DNA of 64,000 nt, from positions 310,001-374,000 of the forward strand of contig NZ_JARUBN010000001.1 in the NCBI RefSeq assembly GCF_029626265.1, in the 5' to 3' direction. How positions within the stretch are numbered: position 1 is the first letter of the stretch; every line of letters begins with the position of its first letter. This stretch comes from Micromonospora sp. WMMD1102. GTDB lineage: Bacteria; Actinomycetota; Actinomycetes; Mycobacteriales; Micromonosporaceae. The position numbers were made by a program, and so were the translations under genes. The notes under the pieces were generated by a model. It saw only the letters and a list, made by a program, of their open reading frames with translations, made no database searches and had not been told where the DNA came from. Positions 55,548 to 64,000 of this stretch are shown piece by piece.

Positions 55548-57389
55548 TCAGTCCTGCCGGGTGAGGCGTCGCCACATCCGGTCCAGCAGCCGGCCGAACC
55601 GGCGTTGCCGGGGTGCCACCGCGGTGCCGTCCCGGGTGAGCAGCAGCCGGGCGGTGTCCAGCGCGGCCGGCTCGGCGGACGGGGTGGCCAGCACCAGGTG
55701 GGCCAGCGACCGCAGCATGCTGACCGGCCGCCGCTGGGCCACCTCGACCGCGTCGCCGAGCCGCTCGGCGATCAGCCGGGCCACCTCGGCGCGCACCGAC
55801 GGGTCCACCCAGGCGGCGGTGACCAGGGCGAACAGGGCCGCCTCGGTGATCCAGTCCTCCACACCCCAGACCAGGTCGAGGAGTACCCGGCGCCGGGTCG
55901 AGTCCGGCCACGGCTCGTCGGTGCGGTGGTGCAGCAGCCCGAGGCAGGCCCAGACCTGGACACAGCGCACCCAGAGCGTCGGGTCGTGCCGGCCCAGCGT
56001 GCGGCCCAGCTCGGTCTGCGGCGGGGCCGGCGGATGGACCAGCAGGCCGAGCAGGTCGTCGAGTTCGAGGGTGGCCAACCCGACCGCCGCGTCGTAGGCG
56101 GCCGGCGGGTGCGGCCAGGCGGGGTGCGCCAACTGCTGGATCCGGCGTACCGCCGCGTCGGCCGGCGGCGGCACGGCCGGTACGGCGGTGATCCCGGAGT
56201 ACCGCCAGAGCTGGTGCCCGACCGGCCGGCGCGGCTCGCGGGGATCCGGTTCCGGGGTGGCGGCGACCGCGACGTCCAGGGCCGGGGCGGTGTGGTGCAG
56301 GGCCCGCATCGCACTCGGCGGCTCCAGCCCGGCCAGCGACAGCCGTACCCCGTCGGCCGGGTCGCCGGTGGCCAGCCGCTGCCGCACCGCCGTCGCCACC
56401 AGCTCGGTGGCCGGCGGCACCCGGCCCAGCCACGGCTGGCTCTGGCAGCACTCGGCGAGGTCGCTGTGCTCGTGCGAGTCGTCCGGATGGTCGCGCTGGA
56501 AGTCGGCCAGCGCGACCAGGTGGCCCAGGTCGCCGTCGCGGCGGTAACGCAGCCGGTGCCCGGTGTGCACCGCGCAGTCGAAGGAGGGGTCGCGGGCCAG
56601 TGCCCGGTCGATCCACTCCAGTGCCTCGTCGAGGCGGCCGTGGTCGGCGAGGGTGCCGGCGATGTCGGCGTACACCGAGAGGTCGTCGGGGTCGTGGTCG
56701 ACGGCCCGGCGCAGCGCGGCGAGCGCCTCGCCGGTCCGTCCGGCGCTGCGGTAGGCGTAGCCGAGCCACACCTCGGAGAGCTTCGACGGCAGTTCCCGGG
56801 CGCCCTGACCGGCCCACTCGACGGCCTGGCCGACCGCGCCGACCCGGCGGGCCAGCGCGGACGCCGCGCCGAGCAGCAGGCCGTGCCGGGGATGCGCCGC
56901 CACCGCGTGCCGGGCCAGCCGCAGGTAGGGCCAGAGCGGTTCGCGGGCGGGCTCCGGCACCGGGTCGGGGATGCCGGCGCAGACCTGCATCAACACCCGG
57001 GCGATCCGGTCCGGGTCGAGATTGCCGGGGAGTTCGGGGGCGCTCACCCAGGGCACACCGGCCCAGTCAGCCGACGGGACGTGCCCGGTGGCGGCGGCCA
57101 GCAGTTCCAGCCCGTCGCCGGGGCGTCCGGCGGCGGCGAGCAGGTGCGCGCGGGCCACCACGGTACCGATGAACGGGTGCTGGTCGAGCGGGAAGAGGTC
57201 CACCCCGCCACCGGACCGGGCGGCGAGCTGGGCGAGCGCCTCGTGCACCTCGGGCATGGTCGGGGCGTACGCGATCGCCCCGGCCAGGTGCCCGGCGGCG
57301 TGCCGGAGATCTCCCTCGTCCAGCGCCAGCCGGGCCAGCGCGAGTTCCCCCTCGGCCGAGAGCCGGGGGTCGTCCGTTCCCTCGGGCAC
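55548..57389 (-). CDS. TPR-repeat protein, unknown role
   Basis: A 613-residue protein. Residues 10-320 contain TPR-like helix pairs (ELALARLALDEGDLRHAAGHL, EALAALRRAVDHDPDDLSVYADIAGTL, RLDEALEWIDRALARDPSF). The C-terminal 290 residues are Arg/Pro-rich with hydrophobic helices (WVRCVQVWACLGLLHHRTDE) and no recognised domain. Possibly a scaffold. GTG 57389. Alone on its strand between the exporter and the SIS gene. Confidence 0.65.
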   Translation of the reverse strand: MPEGTDDPRLSAEGELALARLALDEGDLRHAAGHLAGAIAYAPTMPEVHEALAQLAARSGGGVDLFPLDQHPFIGTVVARAHLLAAAGRPGDGLELLAAATGHVPSADWAGVPWVSAPELPGNLDPDRIARVLMQVCAGIPDPVPEPAREPLWPYLRLARHAVAAHPRHGLLLGAASALARRVGAVGQAVEWAGQGARELPSKLSEVWLGYAYRSAGRTGEALAALRRAVDHDPDDLSVYADIAGTLADHGRLDEALEWIDRALARDPSFDCAVHTGHRLRYRRDGDLGHLVALADFQRDHPDDSHEHSDLAECCQSQPWLGRVPPATELVATAVRQRLATGDPADGVRLSLAGLEPPSAMRALHHTAPALDVAVAATPEPDPREPRRPVGHQLWRYSGITAVPAVPPPADAAVRRIQQLAHPAWPHPPAAYDAAVGLATLELDDLLGLLVHPPAPPQTELGRTLGRHDPTLWVRCVQVWACLGLLHHRTDEPWPDSTRRRVLLDLVWGVEDWITEAALFALVTAAWVDPSVRAEVARLIAERLGDAVEVAQRRPVSMLRSLAHLVLATPSAEPAALDTARLLLTRDGTAVAPRQRRFGRLLDRMWRRLTRQD

Positions 57390-57470
57390 CGAGTCGACCC
57401 TTCACGTACGTGGAATTTCCCCTGGGTTGGGGAGCCTAGGGCATGGTGGCGGCGGGTGGTGATCTACTGC

Positions 57471-57519
57471 GCAAAGCTGCTCGTTAGATTGCTTAGACGC
57501 GTCCAATCGTGCAAAGCTG
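57471..57519. repeat. Direct repeat GCAAAGCTG upstream of SIS gene
   Basis: GCAAAGCTG occurs at 57471-57479 and 57511-57519, 40 bp apart, in the otherwise AT-richer 170-bp gap upstream of the SIS gene. The spacing (about four helical turns) suits binding of one regulator at two sites. No known operator matches. Confidence 0.5.
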
Positions 57520-57558
57520 AGCACAGAACGCGCGGGAATCGCGCATGAGGAGGTCATC

Positions 57559-58614
57559 GTGGCGCAACCGGGAGCCGGCATGGCGGCGGACATCGCCGAG
57601 CAGCCGGAGGGCTTCGCGCGACTGCTGGAACCAGCCTCGACGGCGGCGATCGCGCAGGTGGCGACCGTGATCGCGGAACGCCGCCCGAAGCACGTCGTCT
57701 TCACAGCCCGGGGCACCTCGGACCACGCCGCGCTCTACGCCGCCTATCTGACCGAGATCCGACTCGGGCTGCCGGCCGGGCTCGCCTCGCCGAGCACCAT
57801 CACCGTCTTCGGCGCCCGCCCAGACCTCTCCCAGGCCCTCGTCGTCGGGGTGAGCCAGAGCGGCGGGTCACCGGACCTCACCGAGGTGCTCCGGGTGGCC
57901 CGGTCCGCCGGCGCGCTCACCCTGGCGGTAACCAACGCCCCCGACTCGCCGCTGACCGGTGCCGCCGAACTCGCGATCGACGTGGCCGCCGGGCACGAGC
58001 GGGCGGTTGCCGCGACCAAGACGTACACCGCCGAACTGCTCGCCCTGCTGATGCTGGTCGAGGGGATCCGGGCCGGCGACGGCGCGATCCCCGCCGAGGA
58101 ACGCGCCAGCCTGGCGGCACTGCCGGAGCTGGCCGCGCAGACCCTCGCCGGCCCGGCGCCGGAGCAGCTGGCCGCCCGCTACCGCTTCGCCGACCGGATG
58201 GTCACCACCGGCCGGGGCTACGCGTACCCGACCGCCCGGGAAGCCGCGCTCAAGCTGATGGAGACCTCCTACCTGCCGGCACTCGCCTTCTCCGGCGCCG
58301 ACCTGCTGCACGGCCCGCTGGCGATGACCGACCCGGACGTACCCGTGCTGGCCGTCGTCGGCGGCGGTGCCGGCGGTGCCGCCATGCGGGAGGTGGTCGC
58401 CAAGGTCGGCGAGCGCGGCGCCGACCTGGTCGTGGTCGGGTCGGCCGAGGTCGCCGGGGCCGCCGCCCGGCTGGCGGTGCCGGAGGTGGACGAGCGGTAC
58501 GCCCCGCTGCTGGACATCCTGCCGATGCAGCGGCTCGCCCTCGCCCTCGCACTGGCCCGCGGCGAGGACCCGGACGCCCCGCGCGGCCTGCACAAGGTGA
58601 CCTCCACCCTGTAG
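57559..58614 (+). CDS. SIS-domain sugar isomerase (glucosamine-fructose-6-P type)
   Basis: A 351-residue protein with two SIS domains. SIS1 motif FTARGTSDHAALYA and the loop VVGVSQSGGSPDLTEVLR. SIS2 region holds TTGRGYAYPTAREAALKLMETSY with the GlmS/NagB-II-type K. The protein ends GLHKVTSTL, like other stand-alone isomerase domains. No glutaminase domain, so it probably isomerises/deaminates an amino-sugar phosphate rather than synthesising one. GAGGAGGT precedes GTG 57559. The 40-bp direct repeats upstream may regulate it. Confidence 0.88.
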   Translation: MAQPGAGMAADIAEQPEGFARLLEPASTAAIAQVATVIAERRPKHVVFTARGTSDHAALYAAYLTEIRLGLPAGLASPSTITVFGARPDLSQALVVGVSQSGGSPDLTEVLRVARSAGALTLAVTNAPDSPLTGAAELAIDVAAGHERAVAATKTYTAELLALLMLVEGIRAGDGAIPAEERASLAALPELAAQTLAGPAPEQLAARYRFADRMVTTGRGYAYPTAREAALKLMETSYLPALAFSGADLLHGPLAMTDPDVPVLAVVGGGAGGAAMREVVAKVGERGADLVVVGSAEVAGAAARLAVPEVDERYAPLLDILPMQRLALALALARGEDPDAPRGLHKVTSTL

Positions 58615-58632
58615 CCCGCGCCGGCGTCTGCC

Positions 58633-58688
58633 TGTAAGGCGGGGGCCCTTCTACAACAGAATGCGATAACAAGGGGCCCTTCCTTGCA
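58633..58688. repeat. Palindromic intergenic repeat (copy 2)
   Basis: Arms 58633-58650 and 58671-58688 match at 15 of 18 positions around the loop CTACAACAGAATGCGATAAC, the same loop as copy 1 at 26979-26999. It lies between the SIS gene and pdtaS and can act as a terminator. Confidence 0.8.
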
Positions 58689-58723
58689 CCCCGCCCCGGG
58701 CGTGGTCGTGGCAGGCTTGCCCG

Positions 58724-60244
58724 GTGTCCACGCTGCGCGATCTCGCCGAGGAGCACACCCGTCTGCGTCCGGTCGACATCGACCACCTGCACCGGGTGGC
58801 CGGCGACTGGCAACTCCTCTCCGACCTCTCCTTCGCCGACCTGCTGCTCTGGGTGCCGGTAAACGACACCGACGGCTTCGTCTGCGTCGCCCAGGTACGC
58901 CCGACCACCGCGCCGACCGCGTACCAGGACGACCAGGTGGGGCGGATCGTCGGCGGGCCCGAGGTGGCGCACCTGGCGATCGCGTACAGCCAGGGCCGGA
59001 TCTGGCGGGAGGGCGACCCGGTCTGGTACGGCGACACCCCGGCCCGGCACGAGGCGATCCCGGTCCGGCTGCGCTCCAGCGACGGGGAGGCGGGCGAGGT
59101 GATCGCCGTGGTGGGGCGGGACACCAACCTCTCCACGGCGCGCACCCCGAGCCAGCTCGAACTGAACTATCTGACCACCGCCGACGACCTGGCCCAGATG
59201 CTCTCCGACGGGACGTTCCCGCCGGTACGCCACCCCGGCGAGACCACCACGGCACCCCGGGTCGGCGACGGGCTGGTCCGGCTGGACGCCAACGGCAAGG
59301 TCACCTACGCCAGCCCGAACGCGCAGTCGGCGTACCGGCGGCTCGGGTTCGCCTCGCACCTGGTCGGCGAGGACCTGGCGGCGCTGAACGGCCGACTGGC
59401 CGCCGACCCGCTGGAGGGCACCGAGGCGTCGAACCGGGTACTCGCCGCGCTGCGCGGTGAGGCACCGCCGCGCCGCGAGATCGAGGCCCGGGGCGCCACC
59501 GTGCTGACCCGGGCCCTGCCGCTGATGCCGGCCGGGGTGCCGATCGGCGCGCTGGTGCTGGTCCGGGACATGACCGAGGTACGCCGCCGGGATCGGGCCC
59601 TGATCACCAAGGACGCCACCATCCGGGAGATCCACCACCGGGTGAAGAACAACCTGCAGACCGTCGCCGCGCTGCTCCGGCTCCAGGCCCGCCGGGTCGG
59701 CATCCCGGCCGCCCGCGCCGCCCTCGAGGAGTCGGTACGCCGGGTCGCCTCGATCGCGCTCGTGCACGAGACCCTCTCGATGTCCAGCGACGAGGCGGTC
59801 GAGTTCGACGGCATCGTGGACCGGGTGGCGGTGGCCGCCGCCGAGGTCGCCGCGACCGAGGTCCCGGTCCGGGTACGCCGGCAGGGCAGCTTCGGGGTAC
59901 TGCCGGCGGAGATCGCCACCTCGCTGGTGATCGTGGTGAACGAGCTGCTGCTCAACGCCGTCGAGCACGCCTTCCCGGAGCCGGCCGAGGGCGAGCCGGT
60001 GCCGCCGCCGGCCGAACCGGCCGAGGTGGTCGTCTCGGCGCACCGGTTCCGCAAGCAGCTGCACGTCACGGTCGCCGACAACGGCCGGGGCCTGCCGGCG
60101 GACTTCGACGCCGACCAGGGCAGCCGGCTCGGCCTCCAGATCGTCCGGGCCCTGGCCACCGGCGAACTGCGCGGCACCATCGAACTGCGCAACCGCGCGG
60201 ACACCGGCACCGAGGCCCTGCTCGTGGTCCCACTGGCCCGCTGA
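58724..60244 (+). CDS. pdtaS: Sensor histidine kinase PdtaS
   Basis: A 506-residue soluble kinase. GAF domain at 20-145 (PVDIDHLHRVAGDWQLLSDL), PAS domain at about 180-275 (GLVRLDANGKVTYASPNAQ), and a HisKA_2 domain with phospho-His region REIHHRVKNNLQ (H304/H305). The GHKL domain has NELLLNAVEHAF and DNGRGLP. Matches Rv3220c (PdtaS), which with PdtaR controls antitermination. No pdtaR is in the window. GTG 58724. It follows the sugar isomerase in place of whiB1. Confidence 0.95.
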   Translation: MSTLRDLAEEHTRLRPVDIDHLHRVAGDWQLLSDLSFADLLLWVPVNDTDGFVCVAQVRPTTAPTAYQDDQVGRIVGGPEVAHLAIAYSQGRIWREGDPVWYGDTPARHEAIPVRLRSSDGEAGEVIAVVGRDTNLSTARTPSQLELNYLTTADDLAQMLSDGTFPPVRHPGETTTAPRVGDGLVRLDANGKVTYASPNAQSAYRRLGFASHLVGEDLAALNGRLAADPLEGTEASNRVLAALRGEAPPRREIEARGATVLTRALPLMPAGVPIGALVLVRDMTEVRRRDRALITKDATIREIHHRVKNNLQTVAALLRLQARRVGIPAARAALEESVRRVASIALVHETLSMSSDEAVEFDGIVDRVAVAAAEVAATEVPVRVRRQGSFGVLPAEIATSLVIVVNELLLNAVEHAFPEPAEGEPVPPPAEPAEVVVSAHRFRKQLHVTVADNGRGLPADFDADQGSRLGLQIVRALATGELRGTIELRNRADTGTEALLVVPLAR

Positions 60245-60302
60245 GCCCCCGTCCCCTCCCCGCCCTCGCCCCGCCTTCCCCGTTGCGCCCTCGCTCGCTT
60301 GC

Positions 60303-60415
60303 TGCCGGGCAAGATCGTGCTCTTTCCCGGTAATCATGCTCTTTCCCGGTAAGAGTTCCCTCCGCCGGGACCGAGGCCACTCTTTCCCGGAACTAGTGCG
60401 ATCTTGCCCAGCAGG
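60303..60415. repeat. Inverted-repeat element with three CTCTTTCCCGG copies
   Basis: 16-bp arms CTGCCGGGCAAGATCG (60303-60318) and CGATCTTGCCCAGCAG (60400-60415), one mismatch, flank three copies of CTCTTTCCCGG (60321-60331, 60340-60350, 60381-60391). It lies in the gap between convergent pdtaS and the glycosyltransferase. It may be a terminator or a small non-autonomous repeat. Confidence 0.75.
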
Positions 60416-60444
60416 GCGGGGCGGGGATCGGGGCGGCGGGTGGG

Positions 60445-62001
60445 TCAGGAGGGGTGGGTCAGGAGGGTGACGGTGAGGCCGGGGACTGTCCAGGTCCGGG
60501 TGGGGCGGAAGCGGGCGTGTAGCGGGGCCGCCCGGTTCTCGGGCAGGTGGGCGAGTGGATCGGAGTGTTCGCCCCGGACCAGCAGCCAGAGCCGATCCGT
60601 CGTGGCCAGACAGGGCTCGGGACGGGGGCACTCGGTGGCCCAGAAGTCGGCCCGGCGGGCCTGGCCGGAGACGAGGAGCACGTCCCGGGGGCGGTCGGTG
60701 CGCAGGTAGTAGGCGGTGGCGAGGTCGAGGAACGCCCAGCCGTCCCGGGGGGAGTAGACGATGCCGTCGCCCGGTCGTTGGTGTGCGGCGATGACGCGTA
60801 CCGCCGCCGGGTAGTCGACCGGGGCGCTGCGCGGGGACTCGTGGGTGCGGCGCAGGGCGGCCTGCTCGGGTGCGCCGAGCAGCCCGGCGGCGAGCACGAT
60901 CGCCAGCCCGGCGGACAGCCGGAGCGGGGCCAGGGCCGCGCCGGCCAGCACGGCGGCGAACGGCAGCACGAAGACCAGGTAACGGGGTACGAAGAGCGGC
61001 GTGACCCGCCCGGCGACGAAGAGCAGCAGCGCCGGCAGCAGTACGGTCAACCCGAGCAGTACGCCCAGGCGGCCCCGGGCGGCGACCCCGACGGCGGCCA
61101 GCCCGAACAGCAGCCCGCCGACCACTCCGGCCTGGACGATGCTGCCGGGCAGCCCGAGCAGGTCCCCGGCGCCGGGCCGGCCGACCCAGTCGAGCTGCCG
61201 GCCCTGCTGGCTGCGGCCGAGCACGGCGAGCGGCGCCAGCACCAGCACCGCAACGCCGACCGAGACCGCCCAGCGCGGCCGTACCCCGGCCCGTCGGTCG
61301 CCGAGGGCGGCGAACGCGTGCCCGGCGGCCAGGCTGAGCGCGAAGAGGTTGGCCAGGCCCACCCCGGCCAGCGCCGCCGCGTAGCCGGCCCAGCGCGGCC
61401 ACGTCGCGGCTGGATGCGGCGATGAACGGCCCGGGGACCGGTCCAGTGCCCGGCACAGCAGCAGGGTGGCCAGCACCGCGAGCAGGGTGACCAGGGCGTA
61501 CGGCCGGGCCTCCTGGCCGTACCGGGAGGTGCTCGGCAGCAGTGCGAAGAGCAGTCCGCCGAGCAGCCCGGCGCGGCGGCCGAAGAGCCGGGCGCCGAGT
61601 ACGGCGGTCAGCGCGGCGGCACCTGCCATGGCCAGCGTAGACGGCAGCCGCAGTGCGACGACGGAGTCCCCGGCGACCGCGACCCAGCCGTGCATCAGCA
61701 GGTAGTAGGGGGCGCTCACCGCGTCGACGGTGCCGACCAGCCGGAGGAGGTCGCCGAACGGGCGGGTGGCGGCGCTCCAGGTCGCCAGCTCGTCGCGCCA
61801 GAGTGGGGCCCGGTCGAGCTGGACGGCGGTGCCGAGCAGGGTGGCCAGGCCGGGCCAGAGCCAGGTCGCCCGCTGGCGGAACGGGGCCGGCAGGACGATC
61901 CGCCGGGCCGGCAGGACGATCCGCCGGCCGGCGGCCAGGACGATTCGCCGAGTTGTGGCCGACGGGCCACCATTTGTCGCTTTCGTTCCAATGTCCGAAA
62001 T
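60445..62001 (-). CDS. Polytopic membrane glycosyltransferase (GT39/ArnT-like)
   Basis: About 518 residues with about 11 hydrophobic helices. The early acidic segment in PLWRDELATWSAATRP holds the D-E of the GT-C catalytic loop; RYGQEARPYALVTLLAVLA is the second GT-C signature. It resembles lipid-linked sugar transferases to proteins or glycans. The reading frame has no ATG/GTG/TTG start upstream of the first helix: nearest options are ATT 62001 or internal CTG codons. A 21-nt tandem repeat (RRIVLPA repeated) forms the N-terminus. The ATG at 61973 is in another frame. Start therefore uncertain. Confidence 0.85.
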   Translation of the reverse strand: MSDIGTKATNGGPSATTRRIVLAAGRRIVLPARRIVLPAPFRQRATWLWPGLATLLGTAVQLDRAPLWRDELATWSAATRPFGDLLRLVGTVDAVSAPYYLLMHGWVAVAGDSVVALRLPSTLAMAGAAALTAVLGARLFGRRAGLLGGLLFALLPSTSRYGQEARPYALVTLLAVLATLLLCRALDRSPGRSSPHPAATWPRWAGYAAALAGVGLANLFALSLAAGHAFAALGDRRAGVRPRWAVSVGVAVLVLAPLAVLGRSQQGRQLDWVGRPGAGDLLGLPGSIVQAGVVGGLLFGLAAVGVAARGRLGVLLGLTVLLPALLLFVAGRVTPLFVPRYLVFVLPFAAVLAGAALAPLRLSAGLAIVLAAGLLGAPEQAALRRTHESPRSAPVDYPAAVRVIAAHQRPGDGIVYSPRDGWAFLDLATAYYLRTDRPRDVLLVSGQARRADFWATECPRPEPCLATTDRLWLLVRGEHSDPLAHLPENRAAPLHARFRPTRTWTVPGLTVTLLTHPS

Positions 62002-62085
62002 CGTAGCGTGAAGCCCGCCACAGCGGGTCCGCCAGGCGGGATCGAAGGTCGCGGGTGGTGGTCCGGCCGGTACTGATGTGGCAGC

Positions 62086-62193
62086 ATGACGGGTATGACC
62101 GCCGCAGTGCGCCGCTTCGCGAGGCCGGGATTCACCTCCCGCCGCCACGTGGACTACGGCCGCGTGCGCAGCGCGATCTGTCCGGCCCACTGA
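62086..62193 (+). CDS. Leader peptide of sulfur-gene attenuation type
   Basis: A 35-residue peptide, MTGMTAAVRRFARPGF then TSRRHVDYGRVRSAICPAH. The RRHVDxxRVxSAxC core matches the actinobacterial leader peptides found before sulfur and cysteine genes. The single late Cys codon could sense cysteine supply by ribosome stalling. No strong ribosome site, and a TACTGA at about 62071 suggests leaderless expression. It lies 134 nt before the reductase gene on the same strand. Confidence 0.75.
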   Translation: MTGMTAAVRRFARPGFTSRRHVDYGRVRSAICPAH

Positions 62194-62326
62194 CGCCGCC
62201 TGGACCTTTCCGTCCCGGGCGCCCAGCGCGCCGGCCCCTTCCGGCACCGTCGCTTCCGGCCCACTGTGGCCGAGGTCGTCGCGCTGCGCGTCCACCTGGT
62301 CACACGAAACTACGGAGGACGCCGCG

Positions 62327-64000
62327 ATGGCGGTCAGTGACACCCCGGCCCGGCCCGCCACCACCACTGCACCCGCTGTCGGCAACGCACCAGCGGGCGG
62401 CAGCGCGGCATCCGGCGGCAGCGCGGCACCCGGCGGCGGCAGTGCTCGGGCGGCCCGACCGGCTCGTCGGCCGCGCGGCGAGGGGCAGTGGGCACTCGGG
62501 CACCGGGAGCCACTCAACCCCAACGAGCGGACCAAGAAGGACGACAACCCGCTCAACGTACGGGCCCGGATCGAGAACATCTACGCGCACCGGGGCTTCG
62601 CCTCGATCGACCCGCAGGACCTGCGCGGGCGATTCCGCTGGTGGGGGCTCTACACCCAGCGCAAGGCCGGCATCGACGGCGGGCGGACCGCCGTACTGGA
62701 GCCGCACGAGCTGGAAGACGAGTACTTCATGCTCCGGGTGCGGATCGACGGCGGCCAGCTCAGCCTGGAGCAGCTGCGCACGATCGCCGACATCTCGCAG
62801 ACGTACGCCCGGGACACCGCCGACATCACCGACCGGCAGAACATCCAGCTGCACTGGATCCGGGTGGAGGACATGCCGGAGATCTGGCGCCGGCTGGATG
62901 CGGTCGGCCTGCAGACCACCGAGGCGTGCGGCGACTGCCCCCGGGTGGTGCTGGGCAGCCCGGTCGCCGGGATCGCCGAGGCGGAGGTGCTCGACCCCAC
63001 CCCGGCGATCGACGAGATCGTCCGGCGCTACGTCGGCGACCCGCAGTACTCCAACCTGCCGCGCAAGTTCAAGTCGTCGATCTCCTGGCTGGTCGACACG
63101 CCGTACGAGGTGAACGACATCTCCTTCCTCGGCGTCGAGCACCCGGAGCACGGCCCCGGTTTCGACCTCTGGGTCGGTGGCGGGCTGAGCACCAACCCGA
63201 TGCTGGCGCAGCGGCTCGGCGTCTGGGTGCCGCTTTCCGAGGTGCCGGACGTCTGGGCTGGCGTGGTCGGGATCTTCCGGGACTACGGCTACCGCCGGCT
63301 GCGGCACCGCGCCCGGCTCAAGTTCCTGGTCGCCGACTGGGGCGTGGCGAAGTTCCGCGAGGTGCTGGAGAAGGAATACCTGGGCCGGGGCCTGCTCGAC
63401 GGGCCGGCGCCGGAGCTGCCGGCCAAGCCGATCGACCACATCGGGGTGCACCGGCAGCGGGACGGGCGGCACTACGTCGGGGCCGCCCCGGTGGTGGGCC
63501 GGATCTCCGGCAGCCAGCTCGCCGAGCTGGCCGACGCCGCCGCCGAGCACGGCAGCGGTCGGGTCAGCCTCACGCCGTACCAGAAACTGCTGGTCCTGGA
63601 CGTGCCGGCCGAGCGGACCGACTCGCTGGTGACGGCGCTGCGCCGGATCGGCCTGGAGGCGTTCCCCTCGGTGTGGCGGCGGGACACCATGGCCTGCACC
63701 GGCCTCGAATACTGCAAGCTCGCCATCGTCGAGACCAAGGCCCGGGGCCAGGAACTGGTCGCCCGGCTGGAGGAGCGGCTCGCCGGGGCCGACCTCGGCG
63801 AAGGGCTGAGCATCCACCTGAACGGCTGCCCCAACGCCTGCGCCCGGACCCAGACCGCCGACATCGGCCTCAAGGGGCAGCTCGTGGTCGGGCCGGACGG
63901 GCGCCAGGTCGAGGGCTTCCAGGTGCACCTCGGCGGCGGCCTCGGGATGGCCCAGGGCCAGTCCGCCGGATTCGGCCGCAAGCTGCGCGGCCTGAAGACC
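62327..64000 (+). CDS. Sulfite/nitrite reductase, siroheme-Fe4S4 (3' end outside window)
   Basis: At least 558 codons, open at the right edge. An 80-residue Ala/Pro-rich N-terminus precedes the catalytic core: DRQNIQLHWIRVEDMPEIWR, GDCPRVVLGSP, and siroheme-Fe4S4 cysteines in MACTGLEYCKLAIVETK (C-x5-C) and HLNGCPNACARTQ (C-x3-C). Typical of ferredoxin-dependent sulfite reductase (SirA/NirA) of actinobacteria. ATG 62327 behind GGAGGAC. The upstream leader peptide suggests cysteine-responsive control and favours the sulfite role. Confidence 0.93.
   Translation, partial: MAVSDTPARPATTTAPAVGNAPAGGSAASGGSAAPGGGSARAARPARRPRGEGQWALGHREPLNPNERTKKDDNPLNVRARIENIYAHRGFASIDPQDLRGRFRWWGLYTQRKAGIDGGRTAVLEPHELEDEYFMLRVRIDGGQLSLEQLRTIADISQTYARDTADITDRQNIQLHWIRVEDMPEIWRRLDAVGLQTTEACGDCPRVVLGSPVAGIAEAEVLDPTPAIDEIVRRYVGDPQYSNLPRKFKSSISWLVDTPYEVNDISFLGVEHPEHGPGFDLWVGGGLSTNPMLAQRLGVWVPLSEVPDVWAGVVGIFRDYGYRRLRHRARLKFLVADWGVAKFREVLEKEYLGRGLLDGPAPELPAKPIDHIGVHRQRDGRHYVGAAPVVGRISGSQLAELADAAAEHGSGRVSLTPYQKLLVLDVPAERTDSLVTALRRIGLEAFPSVWRRDTMACTGLEYCKLAIVETKARGQELVARLEERLAGADLGEGLSIHLNGCPNACARTQTADIGLKGQLVVGPDGRQVEGFQVHLGGGLGMAQGQSAGFGRKLRGLKT

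Noticed and set aside
58250..61456. 1068-codon minus-strand ORF
   Set aside because: Spans three unrelated genes in antisense or wrong frame, and its composition is typical of shadow frames.

Overview
The window is high-GC actinobacterial chromosome, most likely from the family Micromonosporaceae. The evidence is the GC-rich wobble pattern, frequent GTG starts, WhiB proteins, mycothiol-type redox genes (mycoredoxin, SigR/RsrA), many leaderless genes, and a palindromic intergenic repeat with a shared ACAACAGAA-GCGATAAC loop. Gene order matches two blocks of the Mycobacterium tuberculosis genome. Positions 2247-16948 correspond to the mycoredoxin-uvrD2-whiB7-ABC1 kinase-ThiF-like-DUF2342-PDZ/Lon-UPF0182 block (Rv3198A to Rv3193c). 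Positions 45532-60244 correspond to rsgA-aroA-SRAP-sigH/rshA-biotinyl protein-PdtaS (the Rv3228 to Rv3220c block).

Layout. Positions 1-2281 hold a truncated XRE/DUF5753 regulator and an MFS exporter. Positions 2247-9512 hold redox, DNA repair and the antibiotic-response regulator whiB7, which has a 480-nt leader with promoter, leader ORF and attenuator, followed by an AarF-type kinase, a ThiF/cyclodehydratase-like protein preceded by three DnaA boxes, and a zinc ribbon. Positions 10050-16948 hold a YgjP-type metallopeptidase, a DUF2342 metalloprotease, a PDZ-Lon protease and a UPF0182 membrane protein. An initiator tRNA-Met at 17054-17127 marks the left edge of an accessory region (about 17.2-24.45 kb). 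It contains a complete IS701-family element nested at the end of a decayed IS5-family element, a second IS5-family element, transposase and dipeptidase debris, a membrane protein and a lipoprotein. Its right edge abuts a divergent methionyl-tRNA synthetase.

Positions 26-45 kb hold mixed chromosomal genes: a sugar-binding lipoprotein, purC, three GT4 glycosyltransferases, a secreted GDSL esterase with a ricin-B domain under a LacI-type operator, a very large HTH-nSTAND-WD40 protein, an RsbW-like ATPase, a MacS/MacR-type two-component pair, a DMT transporter, hisN and a DUF2087 regulator. Positions 45-60 kb hold rsgA, aroA, SRAP, a WhiB-like protein, and sigR/rsrA with a consensus SigR promoter and two candidate sigma starts. 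They also hold bL37, a biotinyl carrier, a TetR-regulated DHA2 exporter with two operators, a TPR protein, a SIS sugar isomerase and PdtaS. Positions 60.4-64 kb hold a GT39-like membrane glycosyltransferase and, divergently, a sulfite/nitrite reductase preceded by a cysteine-type leader peptide; the reductase runs off the window.

The main regulatory themes are translation-sensing leaders (whiB7, sulfite reductase), thiol-oxidative stress (mycoredoxin, SigR/RsrA, WhiB proteins) and leaderless transcription. I found no clearly new multi-gene system. The most unusual loci are the whiB7 leader, the DnaA-box cluster before the ThiF-like gene, the IS-on-IS nest beside tRNA-fMet, and the HTH-nSTAND-WD40 giant.
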